Positions 1-9,187 of a DNA stretch of 64,000 bases are shown one piece after another. This DNA comes from Fuerstiella marisgermanici (lineage in GTDB: Bacteria; Planctomycetota; Planctomycetia; Planctomycetales; Planctomycetaceae): the NCBI RefSeq assembly GCF_001983935.1, contig NZ_CP017641.1:5551001-5615000 (forward strand), in the 5' to 3' direction. Within the stretch, counting starts at the first letter, position 1. The number at the start of each line of letters is the position of its first letter. Made by a program: the position numbers and the translations under genes. The notes under the pieces are model-generated. The model ran no database searches. It was not told the origin of the DNA and saw nothing but the letters and a program-made list of their open reading frames with translations.

Positions 1-570
1 GCGGATGTGGACGAAGCCGAACTGAAGCAGGCAAAGTACGTATATATCGAAGGCTACCTGCTAACGGGCGACACCACCAAGGCGGCCGCCTACAAAGCGA
101 TTGAACTGGCAAAGAAAAATAACGTCAAAGTCGCCTTCACGGCATCCGATCCGTTTTTGGTGAACATGATTCGCGACGAAATCTGGGACCTCGTGAAAGG
201 CCCGGTGGACCTGTTCTTCTGCAACGAAGAAGAAGCGAAAAGCCTGACAGGCAAGGATGATCCGATCGAATGCGCGGCAGAGATACACCGTCACGCAGAA
301 AACGTGGCCATGACGCTCGGACCAAACGGTTCGATCGTGATGCACGGCGGCGAGGCGATTGCAATTGAAGGAGTTGACGTAACCGCCATCGACACCACGG
401 GCGCTGGTGACATGTATGCCGGCGGGTTGCTGTACGGCATCACAAATGGCATGTCGTGGAAGCAGGCCGGGCACCTGGCGTCTCACGCAGCCGGACGCAT
501 CGTCAGCCAGCTAGGGGCCCGCATCGAACGACGATTCACGGCCGCCGAAATCGCGGACCTGATCAGCTAA
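1..570 (+). CDS. PfkB-family carbohydrate/nucleoside kinase, C-terminal part
   Basis: The open frame is already running at base 1 and ends at a TAA at 568-570, so only about 189 C-terminal residues of a family usually 300-340 residues long are present. The PfkB signature near the C-terminus is clear: [12 protein letters not shown], whose Asp is the expected catalytic base, with the glycine run forming the anion hole. Upstream, [13 protein letters not shown] and [10 protein letters not shown] are also typical of the fold. The family phosphorylates sugars or nucleosides with ATP. The FCNEEEA and [12 protein letters not shown] context resembles the adenosine-kinase-like branch, but the substrate cannot be fixed from the half seen here. 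An in-frame GTG at 7 is probably an internal codon, not the start. Confidence 0.88.
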   Translation, partial: ADVDEAELKQAKYVYIEGYLLTGDTTKAAAYKAIELAKKNNVKVAFTASDPFLVNMIRDEIWDLVKGPVDLFFCNEEEAKSLTGKDDPIECAAEIHRHAENVAMTLGPNGSIVMHGGEAIAIEGVDVTAIDTTGAGDMYAGGLLYGITNGMSWKQAGHLASHAAGRIVSQLGARIERRFTAAEIADLIS

Positions 571-649
571 GGTTTTCCTGCGTATTCAGGGCAAATCTGT
601 CCAACAAATCGCGGCCCGCCAGCGTAATCAATGCTGAAAGGCCTGAGAA

Positions 650-1297
650 ATGCTGTCAATGACCGAATCGGACGCGAATTACGGATCGTCCGAGACACAG
701 CCGGAATCTGATGATTCCGTCATGTCTCAGGTCACCGATGCGCGGCTGGTTGATCAGGCAAGACACAATGATCCGGACGCGTTCGGCATTTTGGCTCAGC
801 GATATGAACGGCGTGTCCTGAAGGTCATTCGCCGCTTTATTCCGGACCGCGATCTGGCGATGGATCTGGCTCAGGACACGTTTCTGAAAGCCTTTGATCG
901 GCTGGAGCAGTTTGACCCGTCGAGACGTTTCGGGCCATGGCTGTTTCGTATCGCCGTGAATACGACCTACGATCACCTTCGAAAAATCAAACGCAAGGGG
1001 CGATGGGCCCTGTTTAGCGAAGCGGGCGAAGACCGCTTGCCAGACCCGGAAGCACCGGACCCGCGCGGCAATCTGGACACGTCTCAGGAAGTCCGGTCAG
1101 TGCTGACCGACATCCCGGAAGCGTATCGAACAGTATTGGTGTTGCGAGACCTGGAAGGGTTTTCGACGTCAGAAGTTGCTGCAGTTACGGAACGCAGTGA
1201 AGCCACAATTCGTTGGCGATTGGCTGAAGCTCGCCGCATGTTTAAAGACGCATGGGAACGGCGACAACGTTGTATTGATGAGGAACAGTTGGGTTAA
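650..1297 (+). CDS. ECF-type RNA polymerase sigma factor
   Basis: This 215-residue protein has the two-domain layout of extracytoplasmic-function sigma factors. Region 2 spans about residues 45-110, with RRFIPDRDLAMDLAQDTFLK followed by PSRRFGPWLFRIAVN for core binding and -10 recognition. Region 4 spans about residues 145-200, with IPEAYRTVLVLRDLEGFS and an HTH, for -35 recognition. A second ATG at 659 is an equally possible start. The gene begins 79 bp after the kinase and ends 4 bp before a zinc-finger membrane protein that is its probable anti-sigma factor, so the two look co-transcribed. The activating signal is not evident. Confidence 0.92.
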   Translation: MLSMTESDANYGSSETQPESDDSVMSQVTDARLVDQARHNDPDAFGILAQRYERRVLKVIRRFIPDRDLAMDLAQDTFLKAFDRLEQFDPSRRFGPWLFRIAVNTTYDHLRKIKRKGRWALFSEAGEDRLPDPEAPDPRGNLDTSQEVRSVLTDIPEAYRTVLVLRDLEGFSTSEVAAVTERSEATIRWRLAEARRMFKDAWERRQRCIDEEQLG

Positions 1298-1301
1298 ACA
1301 A

Positions 1302-1880
1302 ATGCAAAATCAATCAACAGCGTGTGGTGATACACGTCACCTTATTCACCTGGCCGTAGGCGATGACACTCAGCCGGACGAAGAAGCCCGTCTGCTGGAT
1401 CACCTCGAAACGTGCTGCGACTGCCGTTCGTATCACGCGGGCATGGTGGATGCCATGCACGTGTTGGAGCAGGTGCGCGATGAAGACAGCGTGGATGTTC
1501 CGGCCGGAGCTGTCTGGGCCGGAGTTTCTGAACGTCTCGCTTCGCGCGGCAGTCGTGCAGCGAATGTACCGCAGCGTCGCCGCTTCAATGGCGCTGTGGC
1601 CGCCTTGTGTGCGTGCTCACTGACGCTTGCCTTGGCCACGATCGTACAGCAACTGCCGATGAACTCGCAGGAAACCGCTGGAAACGACGCATGGGCTCCG
1701 ATGTCCGCTATGAACGTGGGACTTCAAAACGACGCAGCAGTTCCGTCTGGCAGCACGATGAAGGTTCTCAGGTTCCAGCAACCTGATGGCTCAATCGTTT
1801 ACGTAAACGCGGCCAACGGGCAGGTCGTGGCTCCCGACTTTTTCCAAGTGACATCCGGCGATCAGAGCTTAAACTTCTAG
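1302..1880 (+). CDS. Membrane anti-sigma factor with zinc-finger (ZAS-like) domain
   Basis: A 192-residue protein starting 4 bp after the sigma-factor stop. The start ATG at 1302 is preferred because longer versions of the frame run inside the sigma gene. The N-terminus holds an H-x3-C-x2-C motif (HLETCCDC), the hallmark of zinc-binding anti-sigma domains that clamp the sigma factor. One membrane segment follows around residue 90-110 (AALCACSLTLALATIV). The rest, rich in Asn, Gln and Gly, would lie outside the cytoplasm. It is inferred to hold the upstream ECF factor inactive until a periplasmic signal arrives. The C-terminal sensor part matches nothing I recognise. Confidence 0.8.
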   Translation: MQNQSTACGDTRHLIHLAVGDDTQPDEEARLLDHLETCCDCRSYHAGMVDAMHVLEQVRDEDSVDVPAGAVWAGVSERLASRGSRAANVPQRRRFNGAVAALCACSLTLALATIVQQLPMNSQETAGNDAWAPMSAMNVGLQNDAAVPSGSTMKVLRFQQPDGSIVYVNAANGQVVAPDFFQVTSGDQSLNF

Positions 1881-2049
1881 CCGGCAGCCGCCACGGTGCG
1901 CCCATCCGTTGCTGAACGCGAACGTTTCTGCGCGGGCCGAAGTCGTCCTTGGTGCGCTACGCCTCAGCGGCAATGCGTCACCGCGCAGAACCCTGGGCTT
2001 GACTCACAGCTCTGAATACAAACCCGTACCAGCCACTAATGGCGCCGGT

Positions 2050-2268
2050 TTAGTTCAGCACCTTGTCAGAATCCTTGGGCAGGTCGAGCAACGTCTGAGT
2101 TGACTCAGCCGGGAAGTCGCGTTCCAGCACTTCTTTTCTGACAATCCGAACTGACCGCGGGGCGTCGATCGACAGCCGAACTCGGCCGCCTTGAACTTCA
2201 GAGACCGTCACGGAAATATTTTCGTCGATCTGAATCGACTCGCCTGGTTTCCTACTTAATACGAGCAT
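2050..2268 (-). CDS. csrA: Carbon storage regulator CsrA (RNA-binding)
   Basis: A 72-residue protein beginning MLVLSRKPGESIQI, the almost invariant CsrA N-terminus. It continues through GGRVRLSIDAP, the beta strands and loop that contact GGA motifs in mRNA leaders. CsrA dimers block or aid translation of target mRNAs. The start at 2268 is fixed by the family N-terminus and by a strong ribosome binding site (GGAGG, complement of 2272-2279) just upstream; the frame opens earlier, but those residues do not belong to the family. The C-terminal tail (about residues 50-72) is slightly longer than in enterobacteria, as is common in planctomycetes. It is convergent with the sigma/anti-sigma pair. Confidence 0.96.
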   Translation of the reverse strand: MLVLSRKPGESIQIDENISVTVSEVQGGRVRLSIDAPRSVRIVRKEVLERDFPAESTQTLLDLPKDSDKVLN

Positions 2269-2550
2269 CCTGCACCTCCATGTTGTGCGAGTATTTCTTC
2301 TAAACCTGGCCGCCTGTTGCAAAACGCATCGCTTGCTGAACTCAGGCTACCGCTCATAACACGCTGCAAACCCCGTCCCGATGACCGGCAAAATCCGCGC
2401 GTTCCACTCTATCTACGCCCCTTAGTCTGCATTCCTTTCGAATTGTTGCGGAAAAACTTTCATGCACTAGCATAAAACGTCCGCATCGAGGGATATCCCC
2501 ACTCTAGTAGTCCAACTGTCGGCTCAACACCTGCGCCGCAAATAACCAAA

Positions 2551-2636
2551 GCCCCCTACATGTCCGCGCAAATCACCTGAGGTGGTTTTCGGGGGCATAA
2601 ACGGCCGTCTCAGCGAGTGACCTCGCAACCGGCCGT
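2551..2636. other. Structured intergenic segment with nested hairpins
   Basis: The 490-bp gap between csrA and bioD has no credible gene. Within it, GCCCCC (2551-2556) can pair with GGGGGC (2591-2596), enclosing a small CACCT/AGGTG stem (2574-2584). Immediately after, ACGGCCG (2601-2607) pairs with CGGCCGT (2630-2636). There is no run of T after the stems on either strand, so a standard intrinsic terminator is not well supported. A structured leader, a small RNA or a terminator pair between two minus-strand genes are all possible. Confidence 0.35.
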
Positions 2637-2761
2637 GCTCTAAATTGCCAGACCCTGGAAAACACGATCGCAAATTTGGGTTAGCAACTCACATGCCCTC
2701 TCCGAAGGTTCAGCGATACCTGTCCCCAAATCTGTATTCTTCAGCGTTGCCGGTTACCCAA

Positions 2762-3457
2762 TCAGCCGAACAATTTTGTTGCAGATCCCAGCACATCGTT
2801 GGACGGAAAAGTCTGCAGGCACTTGGCGCCGCTGCCGCAAGTGAACAAAGGAATGTCGGGCATCCAGTGAGCCAACTGATTGACGTTGGATTCGTCGGCC
2901 GCCAGATCGTCTGGAGATCGATTCGGAGGATCATTCAATACAACGCCGGCGATCGACAAGCCTCGCTGCCTGGCGACTTCAGCGGTCAGCAGCGAGTGGT
3001 TGATCACGCCCAGTCGATTGCCGGCCACGATCAGAATTTGCAGTTCCAAATCCACCGCCAGATCTGCCACCGTCGTTTTGTCAGAGATCGGACACAGCAG
3101 GCCGCCGGCCCCCTCGACAATTAAATAGTCGCACTGACCTCGCCAGGCTTCCACCGCCGTCCGCAGCATCCGATCGTCGACGGATGAATCTTCCATGCGA
3201 GCAGCAACATTCGGAGCGACTGCCGCTCTGAATCGCTGCGGACAAATTTGATCGACATCATGCTGTCCGCCCAGCGCTTGCCGAAGGTTTTCGACGTCCT
3301 GCCAGACCGGTCCGGACTCAAGGAATTCCGCTCCACTGCAAACCGGCTTGTACGCGCCCACGCGAACACCTTCGCCACGCAGCTGCTTCAGCAGCAGACA
3401 AGTGACCCATGTCTTGCCAACGTTTGTGTCGGTGCCGGTGACCAGCAGAGTTTTCAT
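2762..3457 (-). CDS. bioD: ATP-dependent dethiobiotin synthetase BioD
   Basis: A 231-residue protein whose N-terminus MKTLLVTGTDTNVGKTWVT contains the BioD P-loop (GTDTNVGKT). VEGAGGLLCPI and AYKPVCSG are the other conserved blocks, binding Mg-ATP and 7,8-diaminopelargonate. It forms the ureido ring of dethiobiotin in the penultimate step of biotin synthesis, in the cytoplasm. The start at 3457 puts the P-loop where the family has it; 41 further in-frame codons upstream have no BioD counterpart. No other biotin gene is adjacent. It is transcribed divergently from the CNNM gene, so the 136-bp gap probably holds both promoters. Confidence 0.94.
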   Translation of the reverse strand: MKTLLVTGTDTNVGKTWVTCLLLKQLRGEGVRVGAYKPVCSGAEFLESGPVWQDVENLRQALGGQHDVDQICPQRFRAAVAPNVAARMEDSSVDDRMLRTAVEAWRGQCDYLIVEGAGGLLCPISDKTTVADLAVDLELQILIVAGNRLGVINHSLLTAEVARQRGLSIAGVVLNDPPNRSPDDLAADESNVNQLAHWMPDIPLFTCGSGAKCLQTFPSNDVLGSATKLFG

Positions 3458-3592
3458 GTCGTTCAGCAGCGCTGTGTTGGAGTGTGTTGGCTGTTCGATC
3501 GTGTATGGTATGCTGCCGGAAGGAACAATCGCGAATGACGTCCCTCTTTTTTCTATGCTCGCTTGCATGTCCTGAGGCATAGGCCTCGATCG

Positions 3593-4891
3593 ATGTCTGA
3601 ATTAACGGATTCTCTCCAAATCTGGCTACCCGGCACTTTGATGATGCTGGTGCTGGTCTCGCTTTCCAGCTTCTTTTCAGCAAGCGAAACGGCATTCTTT
3701 TTTCTGTCTCGCGACCAGATTCGCCGCTTCAGCCTCGGCAACTCACGCCAGCGAATGGTCGCCTCGCTGATGGCCGACCCGGACCGCCTGCTCACCGCGG
3801 TCTTGTTCTGGAACTTGCTGATCAACCTGGCCTATTTCTCGGTCGGCATCGTTGTGATGCAGAAGCTGACATCGCAGAGCTTTCATCTGACGGCCGGTGT
3901 TCTGGCAGTCTGCAATCTGCTGGGCATGATTGTCTTTGGTGAAGTCTTGCCCAAGAGCATCGCAGTTGTCTTTCGGCAAAGCCTGGCGTCTGCGGTGAGC
4001 TGGCCGTTGGCGGCGGCTGTGGCCATCCTGGATCCGCTGATCCCACTGCTCGGCAAGACCGCCCGAATCCTGCGACGCACGTTCTGGCCGCATATCAAGC
4101 ATGAACCGCACCTGCAGCCGGAAGATCTGGAGAAGGCAATTGATGCCTCAGCCGCCTTCACATCTGAACTGCTGGAAATTGAGCAGCAGGTGTTGCACAA
4201 CATTCTCGACCTAAACGAAGTGGCGGTCGAAGAAGTGATGCGGCCACGAAATCTAAGCATCACAGTCGACGGTAACGCCACTCTGGACAGCCTGAATGCA
4301 GCGCCGTTGAAGACCACAGACTATTTAATGGTTACTGAAGATGACAACGAAATCTGCACACGCGCCGTTCCACTCTCGCGAATTACTCGTCGAGACACAC
4401 CCACCTTTGCAGAGCTTTCCGAGCCCGTTATTTACGTCCCATGGTGTGCCAGCCTCGCCCATGTCTTGGCAGAATTGCGAAGTCGTTATCGCAGCGTTGC
4501 AGTCGTGGTTCATGAGCATGGCGAAATGGTCGGCACCGTCACATACGAAGACCTTCTGGAAACAATTCTCAGCGATTCGCCATCTCGCACACGCCGCGTC
4601 CTGCGCCGGGAACCTTTGATTGAAATTGGCAACAACCGATATCACGCAGAAGGTTTGGCAACTCTGCGGTTTCTGGCGCGGCAGTTGAGAATTTCATACG
4701 ACGCGGACGACGACGAAACGACAACGCTTGCCGGGTTATTCCATGATGAACTCGAACGTCTGCCGGAAGTGGACGATCAGATTCGCTGGGAAGGCTGGAT
4801 CCTGACAGCCATCGCCGTCACGGAGCGCGGCCAGATTCGCGCGCTGATCGAACCGGAAAGCTACTCGGCTGGCAGCGGGGAGGAGTCCTGA
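3593..4891 (+). CDS. CNNM/CorC-type membrane protein with CBS pair and CorC_HlyC domain
   Basis: A 432-residue protein of the hemolysin-C/CNNM group, linked to Mg2+/Co2+ transport or ion homeostasis. The N-terminal CNNM (DUF21) domain has the conserved start SSFFSASETAFFFLS and about three to four membrane segments, with VFGEVLPKSIAV before the last. Residues ~205-330 form a CBS pair, introduced by VEEVMRPR. The C-terminus (IGNNRYHAEG...) fits the CorC_HlyC regulatory domain. The start ATG at 3593 gives MSELTDSLQIW; upstream in-frame codons are charged and implausible before a membrane domain. It overlaps the next gene (TGATG), a sign of translational coupling. Confidence 0.9.
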   Translation: MSELTDSLQIWLPGTLMMLVLVSLSSFFSASETAFFFLSRDQIRRFSLGNSRQRMVASLMADPDRLLTAVLFWNLLINLAYFSVGIVVMQKLTSQSFHLTAGVLAVCNLLGMIVFGEVLPKSIAVVFRQSLASAVSWPLAAAVAILDPLIPLLGKTARILRRTFWPHIKHEPHLQPEDLEKAIDASAAFTSELLEIEQQVLHNILDLNEVAVEEVMRPRNLSITVDGNATLDSLNAAPLKTTDYLMVTEDDNEICTRAVPLSRITRRDTPTFAELSEPVIYVPWCASLAHVLAELRSRYRSVAVVVHEHGEMVGTVTYEDLLETILSDSPSRTRRVLRREPLIEIGNNRYHAEGLATLRFLARQLRISYDADDDETTTLAGLFHDELERLPEVDDQIRWEGWILTAIAVTERGQIRALIEPESYSAGSGEES

Positions 4892-5940
4892 TGGAATTCT
4901 TCTTCACCATGCTGGTCGCGTTGCTCCTGTTCTTCTACGGCCTGAAGCTGTCCGCATTCTTTAGCGGGTCGGAAACAGGGTTCTACCGAATCAGCACGCT
5001 GCAGCTTTCTCTGGAAAAGCAGCGCGGCGACCGCGTGGCGTCGCGGCTTTTTTACTTTGTCGCTCACCCGGAACGCTTCGTAGCCACCACGCTGGTGGGC
5101 AATAACGTCGCCAACTATCTGACGACGCTGGCAATCGGCATGACCGTGGCCGCGATCTGGCAATACGCCTCCGCAGCGCGGGAACTGGCGGCGACGCTGC
5201 TGATGACTCCCGTCGTGTTTATCTTTGGCGAGCTGATTCCGAAAAGTCTGTACTACCGATCGCCCATGATGCTGCTGCGAAGTGGGTCTGTGGGATTTTC
5301 GGTTTGTTACTATTTGTTTCTGCCAATCAGTTATCCGCTGATTCTTCTTTCACGTTTCGTCGCAAAGTTTGGCAACCCCCAAAAACGCCCGCTGGAAGTC
5401 GTGTTTGGCCGCAACCGACTACACGGCGTGCTGGAGGCTGGGGAGCGTGAAGGTTTGCTAACCGAATTGCAGCGAACCCTGGCGGAAAACCTGATGCAGG
5501 TCGCGGAGCAGCGGGTCGAGCTATCGATGTGGCCGGCGTTGTCAGTAAAGGGTCTGTGCGAAACCGCGTCGATGGACGAGGTATTGGAACTGGCTGGGCA
5601 AACCGACACTTCGCTGGTCCTGCTGCATGCCGAAGGTCATCCTTACCGCTGGACGTCCGTTGTTCGTGTGGCTGACATGCTGACATCCGGCCTGGCACCG
5701 CGACTGGTGGCCCAGCCGCTTCCTGAGTTCGATGTAGCAACACCGCGTCTCGAAGTGCTGACGCGAATGTTTCGCGAATTCGCCGTCTACGGCGTGGTCC
5801 GACAGAATGACCACGTCGCGGGCATCATCGATCGACAGACGCTGGTGTCTCAGTTGTTTCGAGTTGTGCGGCCCGGCGGAGTCGGCACAGACGCCTTGCT
5901 GACCAGCAGCGAAGTCACTGCTTCGCGAGAATCGACCTGA
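4891..5940 (+). CDS. Second CNNM-domain membrane protein, degenerate CBS region
   Basis: A 349-residue paralogue of the preceding gene; its ATG shares bases with that gene's stop codon. The CNNM core is present (LSAFFSGSETGFYRIS, and FIFGELIPKSLYY), with about four membrane helices in the first 180 residues. The cytoplasmic part (about 210-330) resembles a CBS pair only loosely, and the CorC_HlyC domain is missing. The tandem, overlapping arrangement suggests the two proteins act together, perhaps as a heterodimer in which this partner lacks the regulatory tail. That last point is inference. Confidence 0.85.
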   Translation: MEFFFTMLVALLLFFYGLKLSAFFSGSETGFYRISTLQLSLEKQRGDRVASRLFYFVAHPERFVATTLVGNNVANYLTTLAIGMTVAAIWQYASAARELAATLLMTPVVFIFGELIPKSLYYRSPMMLLRSGSVGFSVCYYLFLPISYPLILLSRFVAKFGNPQKRPLEVVFGRNRLHGVLEAGEREGLLTELQRTLAENLMQVAEQRVELSMWPALSVKGLCETASMDEVLELAGQTDTSLVLLHAEGHPYRWTSVVRVADMLTSGLAPRLVAQPLPEFDVATPRLEVLTRMFREFAVYGVVRQNDHVAGIIDRQTLVSQLFRVVRPGGVGTDALLTSSEVTASREST

Positions 5941-5946
5941 TGCCGA

Positions 5947-8901
5947 TCACGGCGTGAAAGAAGCCTGTGAGTTCGATTCAGCTTCAACCTGTTCCAACAG
6001 CGTTGATGCCAGCTCATGGTTGGGTTGCTGCTTCAGCACCGCTTCCAGATCGGCTCGGGCATCAGACCACCGCTTGAGTGCCAGATAGATTTCCGCACGG
6101 CTGCAAACCAGTTCGACATGGCCCGGCGCCAGCTCGATCGCTCGTTGAGAATACTTCAGCGCGCGATCGGCGTTGTCGGCGGATTGCCGTACCAGAGCGA
6201 CGGCCAGATTGTTTAGCACCTGCGAATCATCGGGCGACAGCAACCGCGCGCGTTCCAGGTATTTAACAGCTTTGTCATAGTCTTCATGGACCACCGCCAG
6301 CGTTCCGATTGAAAGATACGCACTGTAGTTCAGATTTTGTTCTGCCAGAATCTTCGTCAACATCCGATCGGCTTTGTCCGCGCTCTCGCCCTCCATGAAG
6401 GTCATTTGAGCCAGTCGCGGAACGACGGCTGCTGCGGCCTGCGGGGTCGCGTTGAGGGCATCCTGCAATAGCCCCAGCGCTTCGGCCGTTGCAAGAAACG
6501 ATTCATCGCCGGCCGACTTCTGGTCAAAGACTGTTAACTTTGCTGTGGTGTAGACTTGCGAAAACTCGGGCGTCTGCGACTCCCGGCCGGCTTTTTTCTG
6601 AGCTTCCATCACAGCGTTGGCTTCGTCTTCACGGCCACACATCAGAAGGATTTGAGCCAGGGAGGTGGCCAGGCCAGCGTCTTCAGGTGCAGCTTGCATC
6701 CGTTCGCGAATCGCCGCAGTCAATCGATCGGTAACGGCATCTGCATCGGCTTGCCGACCGGCCTTTAGATACAATTGAACCAGCTGCAGTTGAAGCTGAC
6801 TATCAGTCGTCGCTGCCGGCTCCAGCGCATCCGCCGCTTCGTCGTATTGGCCACACGCCGCCAGCAACTGAGCAAGGCGGAAGCGAGCTCGCGCGGATTC
6901 GCCGTCTTTCGCGACTTCCTGCTTCCAGTAGCCAATGGCCGACGCCAGATCCTGTTGATTGAACGAGTTCACAGATTTGCTGGTCTGCTGCAGTAGATTC
7001 AGCGCGGTTTCGTTGGTGGGGTCCAGCACAACAGCGTCGAGGCTGAATTTTGCGGCTCGCGGCAGCGACATCTGGTTGGGCAGCAGCCTGGTGGCCATCG
7101 TCGTGTAAGTCGAAGACAGCATCGCCTTCAATTCTGTGGAATCGCCGATCTCCAGCCCAGCCTGTAGCAAACGTTCTGCGTCATCCAAATCGCCCTGTGC
7201 GAGCCTGATTCTGACAAGCGACGTGCGCGCTTGGACGTCTGACGGATCGGCGTCGAGCTGCTTCGTGAGTTTTTCGACCGGCTGAGCGGCTTGTTCCAGC
7301 ACTGCGTCACTTTGCCTGCCCGATCGGCGCTGCAGCGCAACCAGCTCAGCCGTGTACCGAGGATCCAGTTCGGCAGCGATGGCCAAATGCCCTTCGGCCA
7401 ACTGCCATTGCTTGTTCTTCGCATAGCTTTCCGCCAGCATCAGATGCACTTCAATGTTGCGGCCATCTTCATCGACGGCGCGGCGCAGTTGTTGTTGTCG
7501 CTGTGCGTCGTCCAGCGGAATGCTGGCGTTGGGTTCCTGCGACTGCTTGACAAGCCACAGCCGTGCGGGGGCGTGTCCCGGCAGATCAGGAGGTGCCAGA
7601 ATATCCAGATGCTCCTGAGCGTCTTCGATGCGCCCCAGCGTCACAAGGTGCTGAGCCAGACGAAAGCGCAGATCGTCGTCGCCGTAGTTGGCTTGCAGCA
7701 TACGAGCCATGATCAGCTCGGTATCTTCACTTTGCTCGTTCTCAATCGCGGCGGCCAATGCGGATTCGTAGTGGTTGCCCACGTCGCTGTCAGATTCCCC
7801 GAAGACCAGCATTGAGATCGCCAGCGCACCGAGCATCAGGCACGGCAGACCAATGACAATGCGACGCGGAATGCGTGTGAAGAACCAGAGATTGACGAAT
7901 TCGCGAAACCAACCGGGGATCATGCGGTATTCGAAGGGGATATCTTCGAACATCGTGTCCCAGTCCGGCATGCCGACATCTTCTGTGGCACCGGGCTCCT
8001 CACGCGGCAGCTTCAAAAACATCCGGTTCCACATCAGCGAAACCGGGTTGATTGATCCGGCTCCCATAAACGAAACCGGATCAGTAAAGAAACTCAGCAG
8101 AACATCAAAGCTGGCAAAACACAGCAGCGTAATTCCGAACACGCCCCCCGTCATCAACAGCCGCTGTGTGCCGCTGTCGAATGCTGTCTGATAATCCGTC
8201 CAGGCGATCACGCAGGTGCAAAGAATGCCAACCTGCAACACGACGGCAAACACGGAACTCACCAGCAGCGACGGCAGAAAATGGCCCCATTTGCGTCGCT
8301 GAACGCACAACACAATAACAGCACAACAGACGAAAGCCGGCACCGAGAAAAAACCGTTGCAGAACACGTCGGCTGAAAAAGCCTGGCCGGAAACCTCGAT
8401 CACGTTGTTTGCGCGAAGGTGAAGATAGCCCAGCTGATCAAGGACGCGACTGGCAAAGCTGGTGCCTGCCGCCGTGATGCGCCCCAACAGCCAGTTGACG
8501 GGACGAATATCCACGTACGTCGCGAAAAAACCGATCGCGGTCAGATATGCCAACGACGATTCCACCATGCGGTCGCGATGTCGCTGCAGCCATGCATGCA
8601 GCCAAACCAAGCCGCTCATGATACCGAAGCCGAACTGCTGGCTGACAAGGGCCGTTAGAATCAGCAGAACGCTCAGTACCACACGGAACTTCACGAAGGT
8701 GCAAAACGCTGGCTGATTCCCGTCTTCCTGCGGCTCAATTTCACGGCGGCCGCCGTTGCGGAGCACGAACAATACGCCAAGAGCGATCCACGCAAGCGGA
8801 CCGAAATACCACGCGGGCGATTGCGGAAGTTGAACCAGGTATCCGATCAGCAGCGGCAGGTGCACTAGCACCAGCAGGATGATCGGTATTCGATTCTTCA
8901 T
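5947..8901 (-). CDS. Exosortase-like (XrtU-type) membrane protein fused to TPR repeats
   Basis: A 984-residue protein. Residues 1-~300 are a multi-pass membrane domain of exosortase type, with at least eight hydrophobic segments. A Cys in DVFCNGFF sits where exosortases have their catalytic Cys. The segment that normally carries the conserved Arg reads VVLQVGILCT here, and the usual His region reads SGTQRLLMTG, so two of three catalytic residues seem replaced. A further membrane segment near residue 355-375 (IVIGLPCLMLGALAISMLVF) leads into a ~600-residue soluble region of tetratricopeptide repeats. Planctomycetes have an exosortase class with this TPR fusion, which guided the call. The start at 8901 puts charged residues before the first helix; an earlier ATG at 8952 is possible. 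Confidence 0.72.
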   Translation of the reverse strand: MKNRIPIILLVLVHLPLLIGYLVQLPQSPAWYFGPLAWIALGVLFVLRNGGRREIEPQEDGNQPAFCTFVKFRVVLSVLLILTALVSQQFGFGIMSGLVWLHAWLQRHRDRMVESSLAYLTAIGFFATYVDIRPVNWLLGRITAAGTSFASRVLDQLGYLHLRANNVIEVSGQAFSADVFCNGFFSVPAFVCCAVIVLCVQRRKWGHFLPSLLVSSVFAVVLQVGILCTCVIAWTDYQTAFDSGTQRLLMTGGVFGITLLCFASFDVLLSFFTDPVSFMGAGSINPVSLMWNRMFLKLPREEPGATEDVGMPDWDTMFEDIPFEYRMIPGWFREFVNLWFFTRIPRRIVIGLPCLMLGALAISMLVFGESDSDVGNHYESALAAAIENEQSEDTELIMARMLQANYGDDDLRFRLAQHLVTLGRIEDAQEHLDILAPPDLPGHAPARLWLVKQSQEPNASIPLDDAQRQQQLRRAVDEDGRNIEVHLMLAESYAKNKQWQLAEGHLAIAAELDPRYTAELVALQRRSGRQSDAVLEQAAQPVEKLTKQLDADPSDVQARTSLVRIRLAQGDLDDAERLLQAGLEIGDSTELKAMLSSTYTTMATRLLPNQMSLPRAAKFSLDAVVLDPTNETALNLLQQTSKSVNSFNQQDLASAIGYWKQEVAKDGESARARFRLAQLLAACGQYDEAADALEPAATTDSQLQLQLVQLYLKAGRQADADAVTDRLTAAIRERMQAAPEDAGLATSLAQILLMCGREDEANAVMEAQKKAGRESQTPEFSQVYTTAKLTVFDQKSAGDESFLATAEALGLLQDALNATPQAAAAVVPRLAQMTFMEGESADKADRMLTKILAEQNLNYSAYLSIGTLAVVHEDYDKAVKYLERARLLSPDDSQVLNNLAVALVRQSADNADRALKYSQRAIELAPGHVELVCSRAEIYLALKRWSDARADLEAVLKQQPNHELASTLLEQVEAESNSQASFTP

Positions 8902-9187
8902 TTGCGGCAGCCGGATAAGCGGAATGGCGTCGTCCGAGTTGCAGAAACACAACCGGTCAGTTCAGAAAGCCATTATTCCACCGCGAATGCTGAGATCAAA
9001 CCTTCGACTACGAAGTCTCCCTAAGGTTTCCAAAATCGTCGCCTGGCGTGGTTGACGTCCGAGTCCTGACGCGCTGACTCCATTCGGCAACATATGTCGA
9101 AATCCGCATGGCCGCGTTGCATGAACGCAACATTCGTATTGCCGGCGCTCTGTCAGGCAGATGCGCCGGCAATGGAACGAGTACCGC

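Noticed and set aside
2645-3124. Plus-strand frame of 159 codons opposite bioD
   Set aside because: It is fully antisense to a well-defined BioD; its composition is that of a reversed coding sequence.
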